NCBI RefSeq assembly: GCF_900109295.1
Contig: NZ_FOIZ01000001.1
Span: 2,232,001-2,296,000, forward strand
Origin: Cognatiyoonia koreensis
GTDB lineage: Bacteria > Pseudomonadota > Alphaproteobacteria > Rhodobacterales > Rhodobacteraceae
Length of the DNA: 64,000 nucleotides
Reading direction: 5' to 3'
Shown one piece after another: positions 32,862 through 42,095 of this stretch (position 1 is the stretch's first letter; each line of letters opens with the position of its first letter). Position numbers and translations under genes: made by a program. Under the pieces are notes generated by a model that saw only the letters and a program-made list of their open reading frames with translations, ran no database searches and had not been told where the DNA came from.

Positions 32862-34693
32862 CAACTGCTGCCGACAACCGCGCCGAAATCAACTTTGTTT
32901 CTGTCGACAGCGCACCAAAGCGCTTTGCCGGTCATGTACCACAGTGGCGTGCACCCGCATCAATCGCGTTGTTCATCGTGGTCGCCCTGGGGCAGCTATT
33001 TCTGATCAATCTGACGCCGCTCAAAGGCTTTTTCCCAAACCACGACTGGGTCTTTTCGCCCTACGAAGGGCACCACGTCGTTGCCATACGCGTTTTCATC
33101 ATCTCATTTTTCATTTCGTTTTCGGCCTTCGCAGGAGGAACGCTGAAGATGCGGTTCCTCTTTGGGCTCGATCTTTTGATCACGTTCTTCTTTGTTTGTG
33201 CCATTCTCGATGTCATCAACGCAGTCTTCTACTTCATGTCAGGGCACGGCTATGGCCTGTCGCTGACAGAAATAATCAGTGGCATCCTCGGATTCGCAAT
33301 CTATTCCGTGAAACTACTGGAATGGGGCCATATGCCGGCGCGCATCAGGGTCGAACACAGACCCACTAGGGAACGCAGCGCCTTGCTGCGCTTGTTCATC
33401 ACGTTTGGGATCGCTGTATCTGTTTGTGTTCTTGCCTCACATGCAGATTTGCCCCTTGTCGGAACGATGCGCGAATGGGCCTTACTTGGTGGAATCGGCC
33501 CCGGCGTTTTTCTATTCTTGCCGGTCTTCTTCGGGCAGCTCTACTTTCTTGCGGTGCTTGATGTGCTCATGATGCGGCCACCACAGGTCAAACCGACCGT
33601 CAGTATCATCGTTCCCGCGCATAATGAGTCCTACATCATCGAACGCACGATCAACGCGATGGATAAGGCAGCCAAACACTACGGCGGCGATGTGCGAATT
33701 CTGATTATGAATAACAATTCCACCGACGACACCGCCGAAATCGCGACACGCACGCTGAATGCTTGCGAGGCGGCGACCGGTCGCGTCATCGACGTACCCA
33801 CTCCGGGCAAATCGCATGCCCTGAATGCCGGTCTTGATGCCGCTGACACCGAACTTCTTGTGCGTGTGGATGCCGATACGCTGCTGGGTGAAGACAATCT
33901 TAGCCGCGCGATCCCCTATTTCACTGATCCCGAGGTCGGAGTCGTGGGCGGTGTGCCGATTCCACCGGGTGGTGGGCTGTTCGACCGCGCGCGGCTGCTG
34001 GAAGTGATGGTCAAACACGGCTTCTATTCCGTTGCCATGGGCGCGATCAAAGGGGTCGTCGGCATTCCCGGCATGTTCGTGGTCTACCGCACAGAGCATC
34101 CCCGCTACCTCGGCGGATTTGTTGAAGGCATGAACGGAGAGGATACAGACATTTCGCTACGTATTGGCGAGCTTGGCTTCAAATCCGTCGTTGATCCGCG
34201 CATCCGCTACATCTCTGAAGTGCCTTCGGCCTATGAGCACATGCGTGAACAGCGCATGCGCTGGTTCCGCTCAATCTATCATATCTCGTCACGCTGTCGC
34301 GATTTGATCTATTCCGATTGGATCACGATCCGTGGAAAAATCATGCTCCCGTACATGCTGGTCAATTCGGCACGCCGGGCGATGCTGGTCCCGCTGATCT
34401 GCTTTGGAATCATCGAATATGTCGCCGCATTCAATCCCGATAGTCCGCTTATCTGGCAAGCTATTCTTGCCGTATTCCTCGGGGCTCCGTCGTTGATGGC
34501 TGTGGTTGCCACGTTGTTGAACGGCATGCCGCGCGGCTTGCTTTGTATCCCGGAATATCTGATCTTTCGGATCTTGCGCGCTTATTTCACGCTTGAATCC
34601 ATGATGAGCATTTCACTTTCGAACGTGCGCCAGGTGCAGGAGGATGCATTTCGCAAGGATGTCGTCCCAAACAAGCCTATCCGCGTCGCCTAA
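32858..34693 (+). CDS. Membrane glycosyltransferase family 2 (processive synthase type, no PilZ)
   Basis: A 611-residue inner-membrane enzyme. Six or so N-terminal helices (about 25-235) precede a GT2 domain: TVSIIVPAHNESYIIERT, NNNSTDDTAE, RVDADTLLG (DxD), MNGEDTDISLRIG (acidic base motif) and REQRMRWFRS (QxxRW). More helices follow (about 480-575). D, D, ED and QxxRW together are the signature of processive synthases such as cellulose and hyaluronan synthases. No PilZ domain follows, so cyclic-di-GMP control of the BcsA kind is not indicated. The nearby UDP-sulfoquinovose synthase suggests an unusual sugar donor (inference). Confidence 0.85.
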   Translation: MTTAADNRAEINFVSVDSAPKRFAGHVPQWRAPASIALFIVVALGQLFLINLTPLKGFFPNHDWVFSPYEGHHVVAIRVFIISFFISFSAFAGGTLKMRFLFGLDLLITFFFVCAILDVINAVFYFMSGHGYGLSLTEIISGILGFAIYSVKLLEWGHMPARIRVEHRPTRERSALLRLFITFGIAVSVCVLASHADLPLVGTMREWALLGGIGPGVFLFLPVFFGQLYFLAVLDVLMMRPPQVKPTVSIIVPAHNESYIIERTINAMDKAAKHYGGDVRILIMNNNSTDDTAEIATRTLNACEAATGRVIDVPTPGKSHALNAGLDAADTELLVRVDADTLLGEDNLSRAIPYFTDPEVGVVGGVPIPPGGGLFDRARLLEVMVKHGFYSVAMGAIKGVVGIPGMFVVYRTEHPRYLGGFVEGMNGEDTDISLRIGELGFKSVVDPRIRYISEVPSAYEHMREQRMRWFRSIYHISSRCRDLIYSDWITIRGKIMLPYMLVNSARRAMLVPLICFGIIEYVAAFNPDSPLIWQAILAVFLGAPSLMAVVATLLNGMPRGLLCIPEYLIFRILRAYFTLESMMSISLSNVRQVQEDAFRKDVVPNKPIRVA

Positions 34694-34793
34694 TTCATCG
34701 AGCTTTGACCGCAGGCTGGATTTCTCATTCCCTGCCAATCCGCTAAGATATGAGCTGACAGATGGTGTGACTGCTTTCAGCGCAAAGGGCAAT

Positions 34794-35600
34794 ATGATTG
34801 ATTGGGACGATGCATTTGCCAATATGGCGCACATTCCCGATAGCGATGGATTGCCTGAACAATGGATGGCCGATGCCGCCGCGTTTCGCGATAGCGGAGT
34901 CAGAATCCAAGAACACCGTTACGGCGATGCGCCACGTGCGCTGCTTGACGTCGTGATGCCCGGGGGCCAACCAAAGGGGCTCGCTGTTTTTGTCCATGGC
35001 GGTTACTGGATCGCGACGGACAAGGCCACTTGGACCCACTACGCCGCGGGTGCGCGGGCATTGGGCTGGGCAGTGTGCCTGCCGCAATACACGCTTGCCC
35101 CCGAAAGCAGGATCAGCGCAATCACGCAGCAGATCGGAAAAGCCATCGAATACGCGTCAGAAATCATCGATGGGCCCATTTGCTTGGCCGGCCATTCTGC
35201 GGGCGGGCATCTGGCAAGCCGGATGGTTTGTGAAGATACACCGCTTTCGATCCACACCATGGAACGAGTCACGCACTGCCTGTCGATCAGCGGGCTGCAC
35301 GACCTGCGTCCGCTGACGAAAACGCGCATGAACGCACAACTGCAGCTATCCGATGATGAAGCGACGCAAGAAAGCACAGCATTGGCATCACCTCACCCGC
35401 ACGCACGGCTGACCGCTTGGGTGGGTCGCGATGAAAGGCCGGAATTTATCAGGCAGGCTCAGGCGCTTCAGGCAAGCTGGAAGAGCCATCGCGCGCAGGT
35501 CAATCTAGTCATTGAAGATGGAAAGCACCATTTTTCGATACTGGACGGACTGGAAAAGGCAGATAGCCCGATCACACGGGCATTTGTTGGTCTGGAATAA
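34794..35600 (+). CDS. Alpha/beta hydrolase, arylformamidase-like
   Basis: A 268-residue serine hydrolase. ATG 34794 (MIDWDDAFANMAHIP) is chosen because AAAGGG precedes it and the peptide before it is low-complexity; frames starting at 34644 or 34659 overlap the GT2 gene. The oxyanion motif VFVHGGYWIATDK (HGGxW) and nucleophile elbow LAGHSAGGHLA are those of kynurenine formamidase-type enzymes, with Asp in WVGRDERPEF and His in DGKHHFSIL completing the triad. No tryptophan-catabolic neighbours are present, so formamidase activity is uncertain. It may act on esters or carbohydrate acyl groups made by the preceding genes. Confidence 0.8.
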   Translation: MIDWDDAFANMAHIPDSDGLPEQWMADAAAFRDSGVRIQEHRYGDAPRALLDVVMPGGQPKGLAVFVHGGYWIATDKATWTHYAAGARALGWAVCLPQYTLAPESRISAITQQIGKAIEYASEIIDGPICLAGHSAGGHLASRMVCEDTPLSIHTMERVTHCLSISGLHDLRPLTKTRMNAQLQLSDDEATQESTALASPHPHARLTAWVGRDERPEFIRQAQALQASWKSHRAQVNLVIEDGKHHFSILDGLEKADSPITRAFVGLE

Positions 35601-35603
35601 ACG

Positions 35604-37070
35604 TCAGGTGTTGAGATATTTCTGTAAAGCTGCTTCCATTCCATCGCTCCAGATCATCCGTAGCCAATCGCCAAAGCTGGACTTCAAATGCTGGTGTTCA
35701 GCCAAATCGCCGTAAAGATCACGCTGTTCAAGCCACGCGTCCGGGTTCGTTCTCGCAGCAATCGCGGCCGCGTTCAATTTGCTCCAAATTGGATCATTCG
35801 GTTCAATAGTCGACCCGTCTTCGCGTGTGCCTTCACACATGCGCGCCCAGATCGCCTGTCCCAGTGCAAGCCCGCTTATTTCGCCGCCTGCCTCTAGCGC
35901 ATCACGCAGCGTCGGCAGAATAAATCCGGTCTGGCGCGAAGATCCGTCAAAGGCGACGCGGCGCACAGTGTCGATGATCTCGGGATTAGAAAAACGGCGG
36001 TCAATGAGATCGACATATGACACGGCGGTCATGCCCGGGACAGCATCGACGTGCGGTGCGATTTCTTGCGCGGCAACTTTGCGGAAGAATTTGCCGATCA
36101 AAGGATGATCCATGCAGCCCGATATGAATTCAACGCCAAGCACCTCGCCCGCATCCGAAATCAGCTGGTGGCCACCGTTCAAGATACGGATTTTCATCGA
36201 CTCGAACGCGTGCACATTATCTGTAAACGTCGCCCCAGCCTTGTCCCAAGGGGGACGGCCCGCGCAGAACGCATCCTCAATCACCCATTGACGGTAGTTT
36301 TCGTGGGTCACGGGTGCTGCATCGTCGATGCCGAATGTCTTGACCAGTTCCAGCTCTTTCGGGCCGGTTGCGGGCACGATGCAATCCACCATGGAGTCTG
36401 GGAAGGTGCAGTTCGCGTCAATCCAGTCTGCAAGATCAGGATCAGACATGCGTGCAAGAGAAACGACGGTCTGGCGCAGAATGGTTCCATTGCCTTGGAG
36501 ATTGTCACAGCTTTGCCCTGTAAACGGACCGGTGCCATTGTCACGGCGCTGTCTAAGTGCCGCAATCATCGCTCCAAATGCGGTGCGCGGTCGTTCAGGG
36601 TGCGCTGCATCGTGCTGCATGTCCGGGTCGTCGACATCGAAGGCCTTCGATACCGGATCAATATAGTAGCCACCTTCGGTCACGGTCAGCGCAACGATGC
36701 GAATTGCCGGATCGGACATTTGCGCGATGAGTGCTGCATTGCCATCTTCGACAGGGACAAACCCGATCATGGGACCGATAACCTCTGCCGAACGGCCGTT
36801 GGGATCGAGCTCGATCAACGTCGTCAGATAGTCCTGAGATTCCAGCCGCACGCGTTGGGCATCGTCGTTCTGACGGACACCGGCCCCGATTATTGCCCAA
36901 TCCAGCGCAAGCCCTTGTTGCATCAAGCGGTGCAGATACCAGGCCTGATGCGCACGATGGAAATTACCTAACCCGATATGGACGATCCCGGGCTCAAGCG
37001 CCGATCGGTCGTATGTCGGGCGCAGGACGGTATCAGGCAAAGCGTTCAAAGTGGCATTAGATAGTTTCAC
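35604..37070 (-). CDS. mtlK: Mannitol 2-dehydrogenase (polyol-specific long-chain dehydrogenase)
   Basis: A 488-residue NAD-dependent PSLDR enzyme that oxidises mannitol (and often arabitol or sorbitol) to ketoses. The nucleotide-binding start is GIVHIGLGNFHRAHQAWYLHRLM, then VALTVTEGGYYID, and the catalytic motif MKIRILNGGHQLIS, whose Lys (KxxxxN...H) is the general base. Last gene of the smo operon: its start codon lies 1 bp after the smoS stop. It matches the order smoEFGK-smoS-mtlK of R. sphaeroides. Confidence 0.93.
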   Translation of the reverse strand: MKLSNATLNALPDTVLRPTYDRSALEPGIVHIGLGNFHRAHQAWYLHRLMQQGLALDWAIIGAGVRQNDDAQRVRLESQDYLTTLIELDPNGRSAEVIGPMIGFVPVEDGNAALIAQMSDPAIRIVALTVTEGGYYIDPVSKAFDVDDPDMQHDAAHPERPRTAFGAMIAALRQRRDNGTGPFTGQSCDNLQGNGTILRQTVVSLARMSDPDLADWIDANCTFPDSMVDCIVPATGPKELELVKTFGIDDAAPVTHENYRQWVIEDAFCAGRPPWDKAGATFTDNVHAFESMKIRILNGGHQLISDAGEVLGVEFISGCMDHPLIGKFFRKVAAQEIAPHVDAVPGMTAVSYVDLIDRRFSNPEIIDTVRRVAFDGSSRQTGFILPTLRDALEAGGEISGLALGQAIWARMCEGTREDGSTIEPNDPIWSKLNAAAIAARTNPDAWLEQRDLYGDLAEHQHLKSSFGDWLRMIWSDGMEAALQKYLNT

Positions 37071-37071
37071 G

Positions 37072-37842
37072 TCAGCTCATCCAGTTTCCGCCGTCGACAT
37101 TCAAAGTCTGGGCCGTGATGTAACGCGCCTCGTCAGAGGCAAGGAATACGCAAGGGTCTGCGATGTCTTTCGGATCGCCCATCCGCCCAAGTGGAACGGC
37201 GTCGCCAACTTCACGCTTTTTCTGACCCTGCGGTTTTTTTTCGTACTCGGCGAACTGCGCATCGACGATGTCCCACATCGGCGTATCAACGACGCCGGGT
37301 GCAATTGCGTTCACGCGGATATTGTCGTCTGCCAATTCTAGCGCCAAGGACTGTGTGACCGAAATGACCGCAGCCTTTGTAGAGCAGTAGATCGTGATGT
37401 TCGGCTCGCCACGGCGGCCGGCCTGACTTGAAAAGTTAATGATCGCACCGCCGCCGCGCTTCTTCATGCTAGGTACGACGGCCTGAATCGCAAAAATTGT
37501 GCCGCCGACGTTCACGTCATACTGGCGGCGGTAGTCTTCGACGGTGATCTTGGCGATCGAAGCCATGTTGAAGATACCGGCGTTATTCACCAGTATATCG
37601 ACCCCGCCCCAGGCTGCCTCGACCTCGGCAACTGCTCTCGAAATCGACGCATGGTCGGTCACGTCCACCGCCACCGGCATACCTTGCGCACCGAGCGCTA
37701 AAGCCGTTTCTTGGGCTTCGGGCAAGAGCAGATCAGCGACGGCGACTTTTGCGCCAGCCGCGACAAACGCTTCGCAAATCGCGCGACCGATGCCACGGGC
37801 ACCGCCGGTCACGATCGCCACCTTGCCGTCGAGCCGTTTCAT
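37072..37842 (-). CDS. smoS: Sorbitol/polyol dehydrogenase SmoS (short-chain)
   Basis: A 256-residue classical [14 protein letters not shown] cofactor loop (12-22), VNNAGIF (about 85-91), catalytic Ser in INFSSQAG and Tyr/Lys in [10 protein letters not shown], and the C-terminal [15 protein letters not shown]. SmoS oxidises D-glucitol to fructose and galactitol to tagatose in R. sphaeroides. It overlaps smoK by 4 nt (ATGA). Confidence 0.92.
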   Translation of the reverse strand: MKRLDGKVAIVTGGARGIGRAICEAFVAAGAKVAVADLLLPEAQETALALGAQGMPVAVDVTDHASISRAVAEVEAAWGGVDILVNNAGIFNMASIAKITVEDYRRQYDVNVGGTIFAIQAVVPSMKKRGGGAIINFSSQAGRRGEPNITIYCSTKAAVISVTQSLALELADDNIRVNAIAPGVVDTPMWDIVDAQFAEYEKKPQGQKKREVGDAVPLGRMGDPKDIADPCVFLASDEARYITAQTLNVDGGNWMS

Positions 37843-38843
37843 GCAATACGCAGTCCCTGCGTATCAAACTTATGGATCTGGGCTTCGTCAGGAGTGACAA
37901 AGACGCTGTCGCCATGGCGCACAGACACCTCGCCGCTGGCCCGAACGGTCATCGGATCACAGCCAGGCACACCATGGATATGAATGAAAGTATCTGACCC
38001 AAGGTGTTCGGCAACGCCAACGGTCCCCTGCCACGCGCCTTCGGTTTCAGACACGCGAATATGCTCGGGGCGGATACCGATTGTCTGGGCACCGCGTTTA
38101 CTTGCCTCTTCACCAGTCACGAAGTTCATTTTTGGAGACCCGATGAAGCCTGCCACGAACAGGTTCTTGGGCGCACGGTAAAGTTCGAGCGGGCTACCGA
38201 CCTGCTCAATGACACCAGCCTGCAAAACAACGATCTTGTCGGCCATAGTCATGGCTTCGACCTGATCGTGCGTGACATAAACCATCGTCGTTTGGAGCTT
38301 TTTGTGCAGCTCGGAAATTTCCATGCGCATCCCGACCCGCAGAGCGGCGTCTAGGTTGGACAGCGGTTCGTCGAAAAGGAATGCATCAGGTTCGCGAACG
38401 ATCGCACGGCCGATGGCCACGCGCTGCCGCTGACCACCCGAAAGCTGGCCCGGACGACGGTCCAGATAGTCAGTCAGATTCAACGCTTTGGCCGCGGCCT
38501 CAATACGCTTTTTCTGTTCTGCCTCTGGCATCTTGGCCATCCGCATCGGAAACGCGATGTTCTTGCGTACGGACATGTGCGGGTAAAGTGCGTAGCTTTG
38601 AAACACCATCGCAAGCCCGCGCTTTGCGGGTGGCAATGCGGTCGCATCTTTCCCGTCGATTTCGATGTTGCCACCGCTTGTGTCTTCAAGACCAGCGATC
38701 AGGCGGAGCAATGTCGACTTACCGCAACCGGATGGGCCAACGAAAACCACGAACTCACCGTCTTCAATTTCAAGGTCCAAAGGCGGGATGACTTCAACGT
38801 CACCAAACGACTTTTTGACCTGCTTGAGCTGTATGCGTCCCAT
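37839..38843 (-). CDS. smoK: Polyol ABC transporter ATP-binding protein SmoK
   Basis: A 334-residue MalK/UgpC-type ATPase: Walker [17 protein letters not shown] (about 37-52), [13 protein letters not shown]-loop, signature [16 protein letters not shown], Walker [12 protein letters not shown], switch [10 protein letters not shown], and a TOBE/OB regulatory domain with [10 protein letters not shown]. It energises SmoFG. It starts 10 bp after the smoG stop. Confidence 0.94.
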   Translation of the reverse strand: MGRIQLKQVKKSFGDVEVIPPLDLEIEDGEFVVFVGPSGCGKSTLLRLIAGLEDTSGGNIEIDGKDATALPPAKRGLAMVFQSYALYPHMSVRKNIAFPMRMAKMPEAEQKKRIEAAAKALNLTDYLDRRPGQLSGGQRQRVAIGRAIVREPDAFLFDEPLSNLDAALRVGMRMEISELHKKLQTTMVYVTHDQVEAMTMADKIVVLQAGVIEQVGSPLELYRAPKNLFVAGFIGSPKMNFVTGEEASKRGAQTIGIRPEHIRVSETEGAWQGTVGVAEHLGSDTFIHIHGVPGCDPMTVRASGEVSVRHGDSVFVTPDEAQIHKFDTQGLRIA

Positions 38844-38853
38844 GTTTTGTTCC

Positions 38854-39684
38854 TTACTTTACAGCGCCGAAGGTCAAGCCCCGGACAAGTTGTTTCTGGC
38901 TGAACCAGCCAAGGATGAGGATCGGCGCGATGGCCATTGTGGAGGCCGCGCTCAGTTTCGCATAGAACAGGCCTTCAGGACTTGAATAGCTGGCAATGAA
39001 TGCGGTCAGCGGCGCGGCCTTTGCGGCAGTCAAGTTCAAGGTCCAGAATGCCTCGTTCCATGCAAGGATGAAATTCAGCAGCAAGGTGGAAGCGATGCCG
39101 GGCACCGCCATCGGGGTAAGGACATAGAGAATTTCGTCCCTTAGGGAGGCCCCGTCCATCCGTGCCGCTTCAAGGATCTCACCAGGGATTTCCTTGAAGT
39201 ACGTGTAAAGCATCCAGACGATAATCGGCAGGTTGATCAGCATCAGCACGACAACCAGACCGACGCGAGTATCGAGAATGCCAAGTTTGATGAACAGCAG
39301 ATAGATTGGATAGAGTACACCAACGGCAGGCAGCATCTTCGTCGAAAGCATCCAGAGCAGGATATCCTTTGTCCGATTGGACGGAACGAAAGCCATAGAC
39401 CAAGCGGCAGGTACTGCGATGATCACACCTAAAATGGTCGAGCCGCCGGCGATGATGATCGAGTTCCACAGGAAACGCATGTAATTAGAACGTTCCTGAA
39501 CGACAGCGTAATTCTCAAGCGTCCAGTCAAAGAACAGGAAGACAGGTGGATCGGCGATCGCCTGTGCTTCGGTTTTGAAGCTGGTCAGGATCGTCCAGAG
39601 GATTGGAAAGAAGATGAGGATTCCGATTGTCCAAGCGACAGCGGTATTCAGCATCTTGCGGTTGGTCGAGACAGCGCGTGCCAT
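38854..39684 (-). CDS. smoG: Polyol ABC transporter permease SmoG
   Basis: A MalG-type permease of 276 residues with six helices. The EAA coupling loop is [40 protein letters not shown] precedes it, as usual in MalG relatives. It follows smoF by 12 bp. Confidence 0.93.
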   Translation of the reverse strand: MARAVSTNRKMLNTAVAWTIGILIFFPILWTILTSFKTEAQAIADPPVFLFFDWTLENYAVVQERSNYMRFLWNSIIIAGGSTILGVIIAVPAAWSMAFVPSNRTKDILLWMLSTKMLPAVGVLYPIYLLFIKLGILDTRVGLVVVLMLINLPIIVWMLYTYFKEIPGEILEAARMDGASLRDEILYVLTPMAVPGIASTLLLNFILAWNEAFWTLNLTAAKAAPLTAFIASYSSPEGLFYAKLSAASTMAIAPILILGWFSQKQLVRGLTFGAVK

Positions 39685-39696
39685 GATCGTCTCTCC

Positions 39697-40563
39697 TTAC
39701 GCGTCGAGGTTCTTGCCAACGATGCGCATCAGGAAGATGGCAACGATATTGGCGAGAATGATTGCATAGACACCACCTGCGGACCCAAGGCCGACATTCT
39801 GGCTTTCCAGAACCCGCTGGAAGATGAGGTAAGTCAACGTCCGTGTTCCAAAGGCACCGCCCGTCGTTACGAAGATTTCCGCAAAGATCGATAGCAGGAA
39901 GATGGTTTGGATCAGGATTACGATAGTGATCGCCCGCGACAGGTGCGGCAAAATGATGAACCAGAACCGTTTCAGGAACGGGGCACCATCCATTTCGGCA
40001 GCTTCAAGTTGCTCGCTGTCGAGTGACTGGACCGCTGTCAATAGGATGAGCGTTGCAAATGGCAGCCACTGCCAGCTGACGATCAGCACGATAGACTGCA
40101 AGGACGCCTGACTGAGCCATTCCACGGGCGTTGCTCCAAAGAGCCGCCAAAGATGCGCGAAAAGACCGTTCACCGGGTCCATAAAGATGTTTTTCCACAC
40201 AAGGGCGGATACCGTCGGCATGACAAAGAATGGTGCAATTACAAGAATTCGCACGACGCCCTGGCCCCACATCGGCTGATCCAGCAGCAATGCGAGCACG
40301 ATGCCCAGAACGACGGTAATGACAAGAACGCCACCCACAATGATCAGTGTGGTCAGAATGCTTGGCCAGAATGCGCTGGACGTAAAGAAGCGGACGTAGT
40401 TGTCGAACCCGACAAATCCCTGATCGCCACCACGCAGGGGCAGATACTGTCTGAACGAAAACCACAAGGTCATCGTCAGGGGAACAAGCATCCAGCCTAA
40501 AAGCAGGATGACTGCGGGTGCCAACATCAGTCTGGCAGCGGATCGCGAATGCTGTGTGGCCAT
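39697..40563 (-). CDS. smoF: Polyol ABC transporter permease SmoF
   Basis: A MalF-type permease of 288 residues with six helices: MLAPAVILLLGWMLVPLTMTLWFSF first, and the coupling loop QLEAAEMDGAPFLKRFWFIILPHLSRA near residue 205. It is separated from smoE by a 113-bp gap with a strong hairpin. Confidence 0.93.
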   Translation of the reverse strand: MATQHSRSAARLMLAPAVILLLGWMLVPLTMTLWFSFRQYLPLRGGDQGFVGFDNYVRFFTSSAFWPSILTTLIIVGGVLVITVVLGIVLALLLDQPMWGQGVVRILVIAPFFVMPTVSALVWKNIFMDPVNGLFAHLWRLFGATPVEWLSQASLQSIVLIVSWQWLPFATLILLTAVQSLDSEQLEAAEMDGAPFLKRFWFIILPHLSRAITIVILIQTIFLLSIFAEIFVTTGGAFGTRTLTYLIFQRVLESQNVGLGSAGGVYAIILANIVAIFLMRIVGKNLDA

Positions 40564-40637
40564 AACGGAAAGCTCCTCTGTTGACGGAAATCATCCGTCG
40601 CAGACGTCAAACGATTCTGGAGTATACTAGGGTAGGG

Positions 40638-40666
40638 TCTGCGGGGCAGTCACGCTGCCCCGCAGA
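40638..40666 (-). repeat. 12-bp perfect stem-loop between smoE and smoF
   Basis: TCTGCGGGGCAG (40638-40649) and CTGCCCCGCAGA (40655-40666) pair fully across TCACG, 11 nt after the smoE stop. Such intercistronic hairpins after binding-protein genes usually protect the upstream mRNA and give more receptor than permease. No T-tract follows directly. Confidence 0.75.
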
Positions 40667-40676
40667 ATGGATCGGC

Positions 40677-41993
40677 TTAACGGTAGCCGGCAGCTTCCAT
40701 GGCGTCGTTTGTGATCGCCTGAGCTTTTTCCAGTGCTTCTTCTACAGTTTGCTGACCTGCATAGACAGCCGAGAATTCCTGGCTGACTTCAGATGCAATA
40801 CCCGCAAATTCCGGGATCGCCGCAAACTGAACGCCGACGTATGGGACCGGATCAACTGTTGGGTTGTTCGGGTCAGCCGACAAGATGGAGTCCAGAGTCA
40901 TCTGTGCAAAAGGAACAGCCTGGTACTCTGGGTTTTCGTACAGGGATGTACGCGCACCTGGAGGAACATTGGCCCAGCCTTCGTTTGCAGCAACCAGCTC
41001 GATGTAGTCCTTTGATGTGGCCCACTCGATAAACTGCTTGGCTTCAGCTTCCTGCTGTGTGCCGGCAGGGATGCCGAGCGCCCACGCCCAGAGCCAGTTC
41101 GAACGCTTGCCGAGACCAGTGTCTGGTGCCAGTGCGAAACCAACCTTGTCAGCAACTTCGCTGTCATTCGGGTTTGTGACGAAAGATGCAGCAACAGTTG
41201 CGTCAATCCACATGCCGCACTTGCCCTGCTGGAACAGCGACAGGTTTTCGTTGAAACCGTTCGTTGCATAGCCAGCCGGACCGGATGCATCCATCATGTT
41301 CTTGTAGAAGTTAAGCGTGTTCGCCCATGCTTCTGTGTCGAACTGGGCATTCCAGTCTTCGTCGAACCAGCGTGCGCCAAAGGAGTTGGACATAGCAGTG
41401 ATGAATGCACCACCTTCGCCCCAACCGGCCTTGCCACGCAGGCAGATGCCGTTGATGTCGTTGTCACGATCCGTCATCGCAGCCGCAGCTTCGGCGATGA
41501 ATTCCCAAGTTGGCGCGTCAGGCATTTCCAACCCGGCTGCTTCCATGAGATCGGTGCGATACATGATCATCGAGCTTTCGCCGTAGAATGGAGCCGCGTA
41601 GAGCGTTCCGTCATGGCTCAGACCGCCGGCCATTGCTGGCAGGATATCGTCAACGTCATATTCTTCGGACAGGTCGTCCAGTGGGACCAACCAGCCATTT
41701 GCGCCCCAGATTGGCGTTTCGTACATGCCGATTGTCATGATGTCGAACTGACCACCATTGGTGGTGATGTCCGTTGTGACACGCTGACGAAGAACGTTTT
41801 CTTCAAGCGTGACCCACTCGACGGCAATGCCTGTCTCTTCTGTGAACTGGTCTGTATAACCCTGCATACGGATCATGTCGCCATTGTTCACAGTTGCGAT
41901 TGTCAGAGTTGGCGAATGGCTGTCGGCAAAAGCAGCAGTTGCCGCGACCGAGACCATTGCAGAAGCTGCAAAAAGTGCACTCTTCAGTTTCAT
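40677..41993 (-). CDS. smoE: Polyol ABC transporter substrate-binding protein SmoE
   Basis: Family 1 extracellular solute-binding protein, 438 residues, signal peptide 1-23 (SALFAASAMVSVAATAAFA). VNNGDMIRMQGYTDQFTEETGIAVEWV and FDIMTIGMYETPIWGANGWLVPLDDL are typical of polyol (sorbitol/mannitol) receptors. First gene of the smo operon, preceded by GGGAGGAAACC and by paired operator-like palindromes. Confidence 0.93.
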   Translation of the reverse strand: MKLKSALFAASAMVSVAATAAFADSHSPTLTIATVNNGDMIRMQGYTDQFTEETGIAVEWVTLEENVLRQRVTTDITTNGGQFDIMTIGMYETPIWGANGWLVPLDDLSEEYDVDDILPAMAGGLSHDGTLYAAPFYGESSMIMYRTDLMEAAGLEMPDAPTWEFIAEAAAAMTDRDNDINGICLRGKAGWGEGGAFITAMSNSFGARWFDEDWNAQFDTEAWANTLNFYKNMMDASGPAGYATNGFNENLSLFQQGKCGMWIDATVAASFVTNPNDSEVADKVGFALAPDTGLGKRSNWLWAWALGIPAGTQQEAEAKQFIEWATSKDYIELVAANEGWANVPPGARTSLYENPEYQAVPFAQMTLDSILSADPNNPTVDPVPYVGVQFAAIPEFAGIASEVSQEFSAVYAGQQTVEEALEKAQAITNDAMEAAGYR

Positions 41994-42046
41994 CCGGTTT
42001 CCTCCCTTGATTCCTTGGATGTCGTAACGGAAGCATCCGCTATCGA

Positions 42047-42082
42047 TTAACGCGCGTCAACGAAAATTTTACGCGCGTTAAA
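42047..42082 (-). promoter_or_regulatory. Paired LacI-type operators upstream of smoE
   Basis: Two near-palindromes share the core ACGCGCGT: TTAACGCGCGTCAA (42047-42060) and TTTTACGCGCGTTAAA (42067-42082), with centres 20 bp apart, about two helical turns. The outer arms also form an 11-bp inverted repeat. A central CG flanked by dyad arms is typical of LacI-family sites. A related core occurs before the lacI-type gene itself (43196-43209). Confidence 0.7.
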
Positions 42083-42095
42083 TTATTGCATGTTT

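Noticed and set aside
36051..36971. 306-codon plus-strand ORF opposite mtlK
   Set aside because: Shadow of the mannitol dehydrogenase gene, with no recognisable domain.
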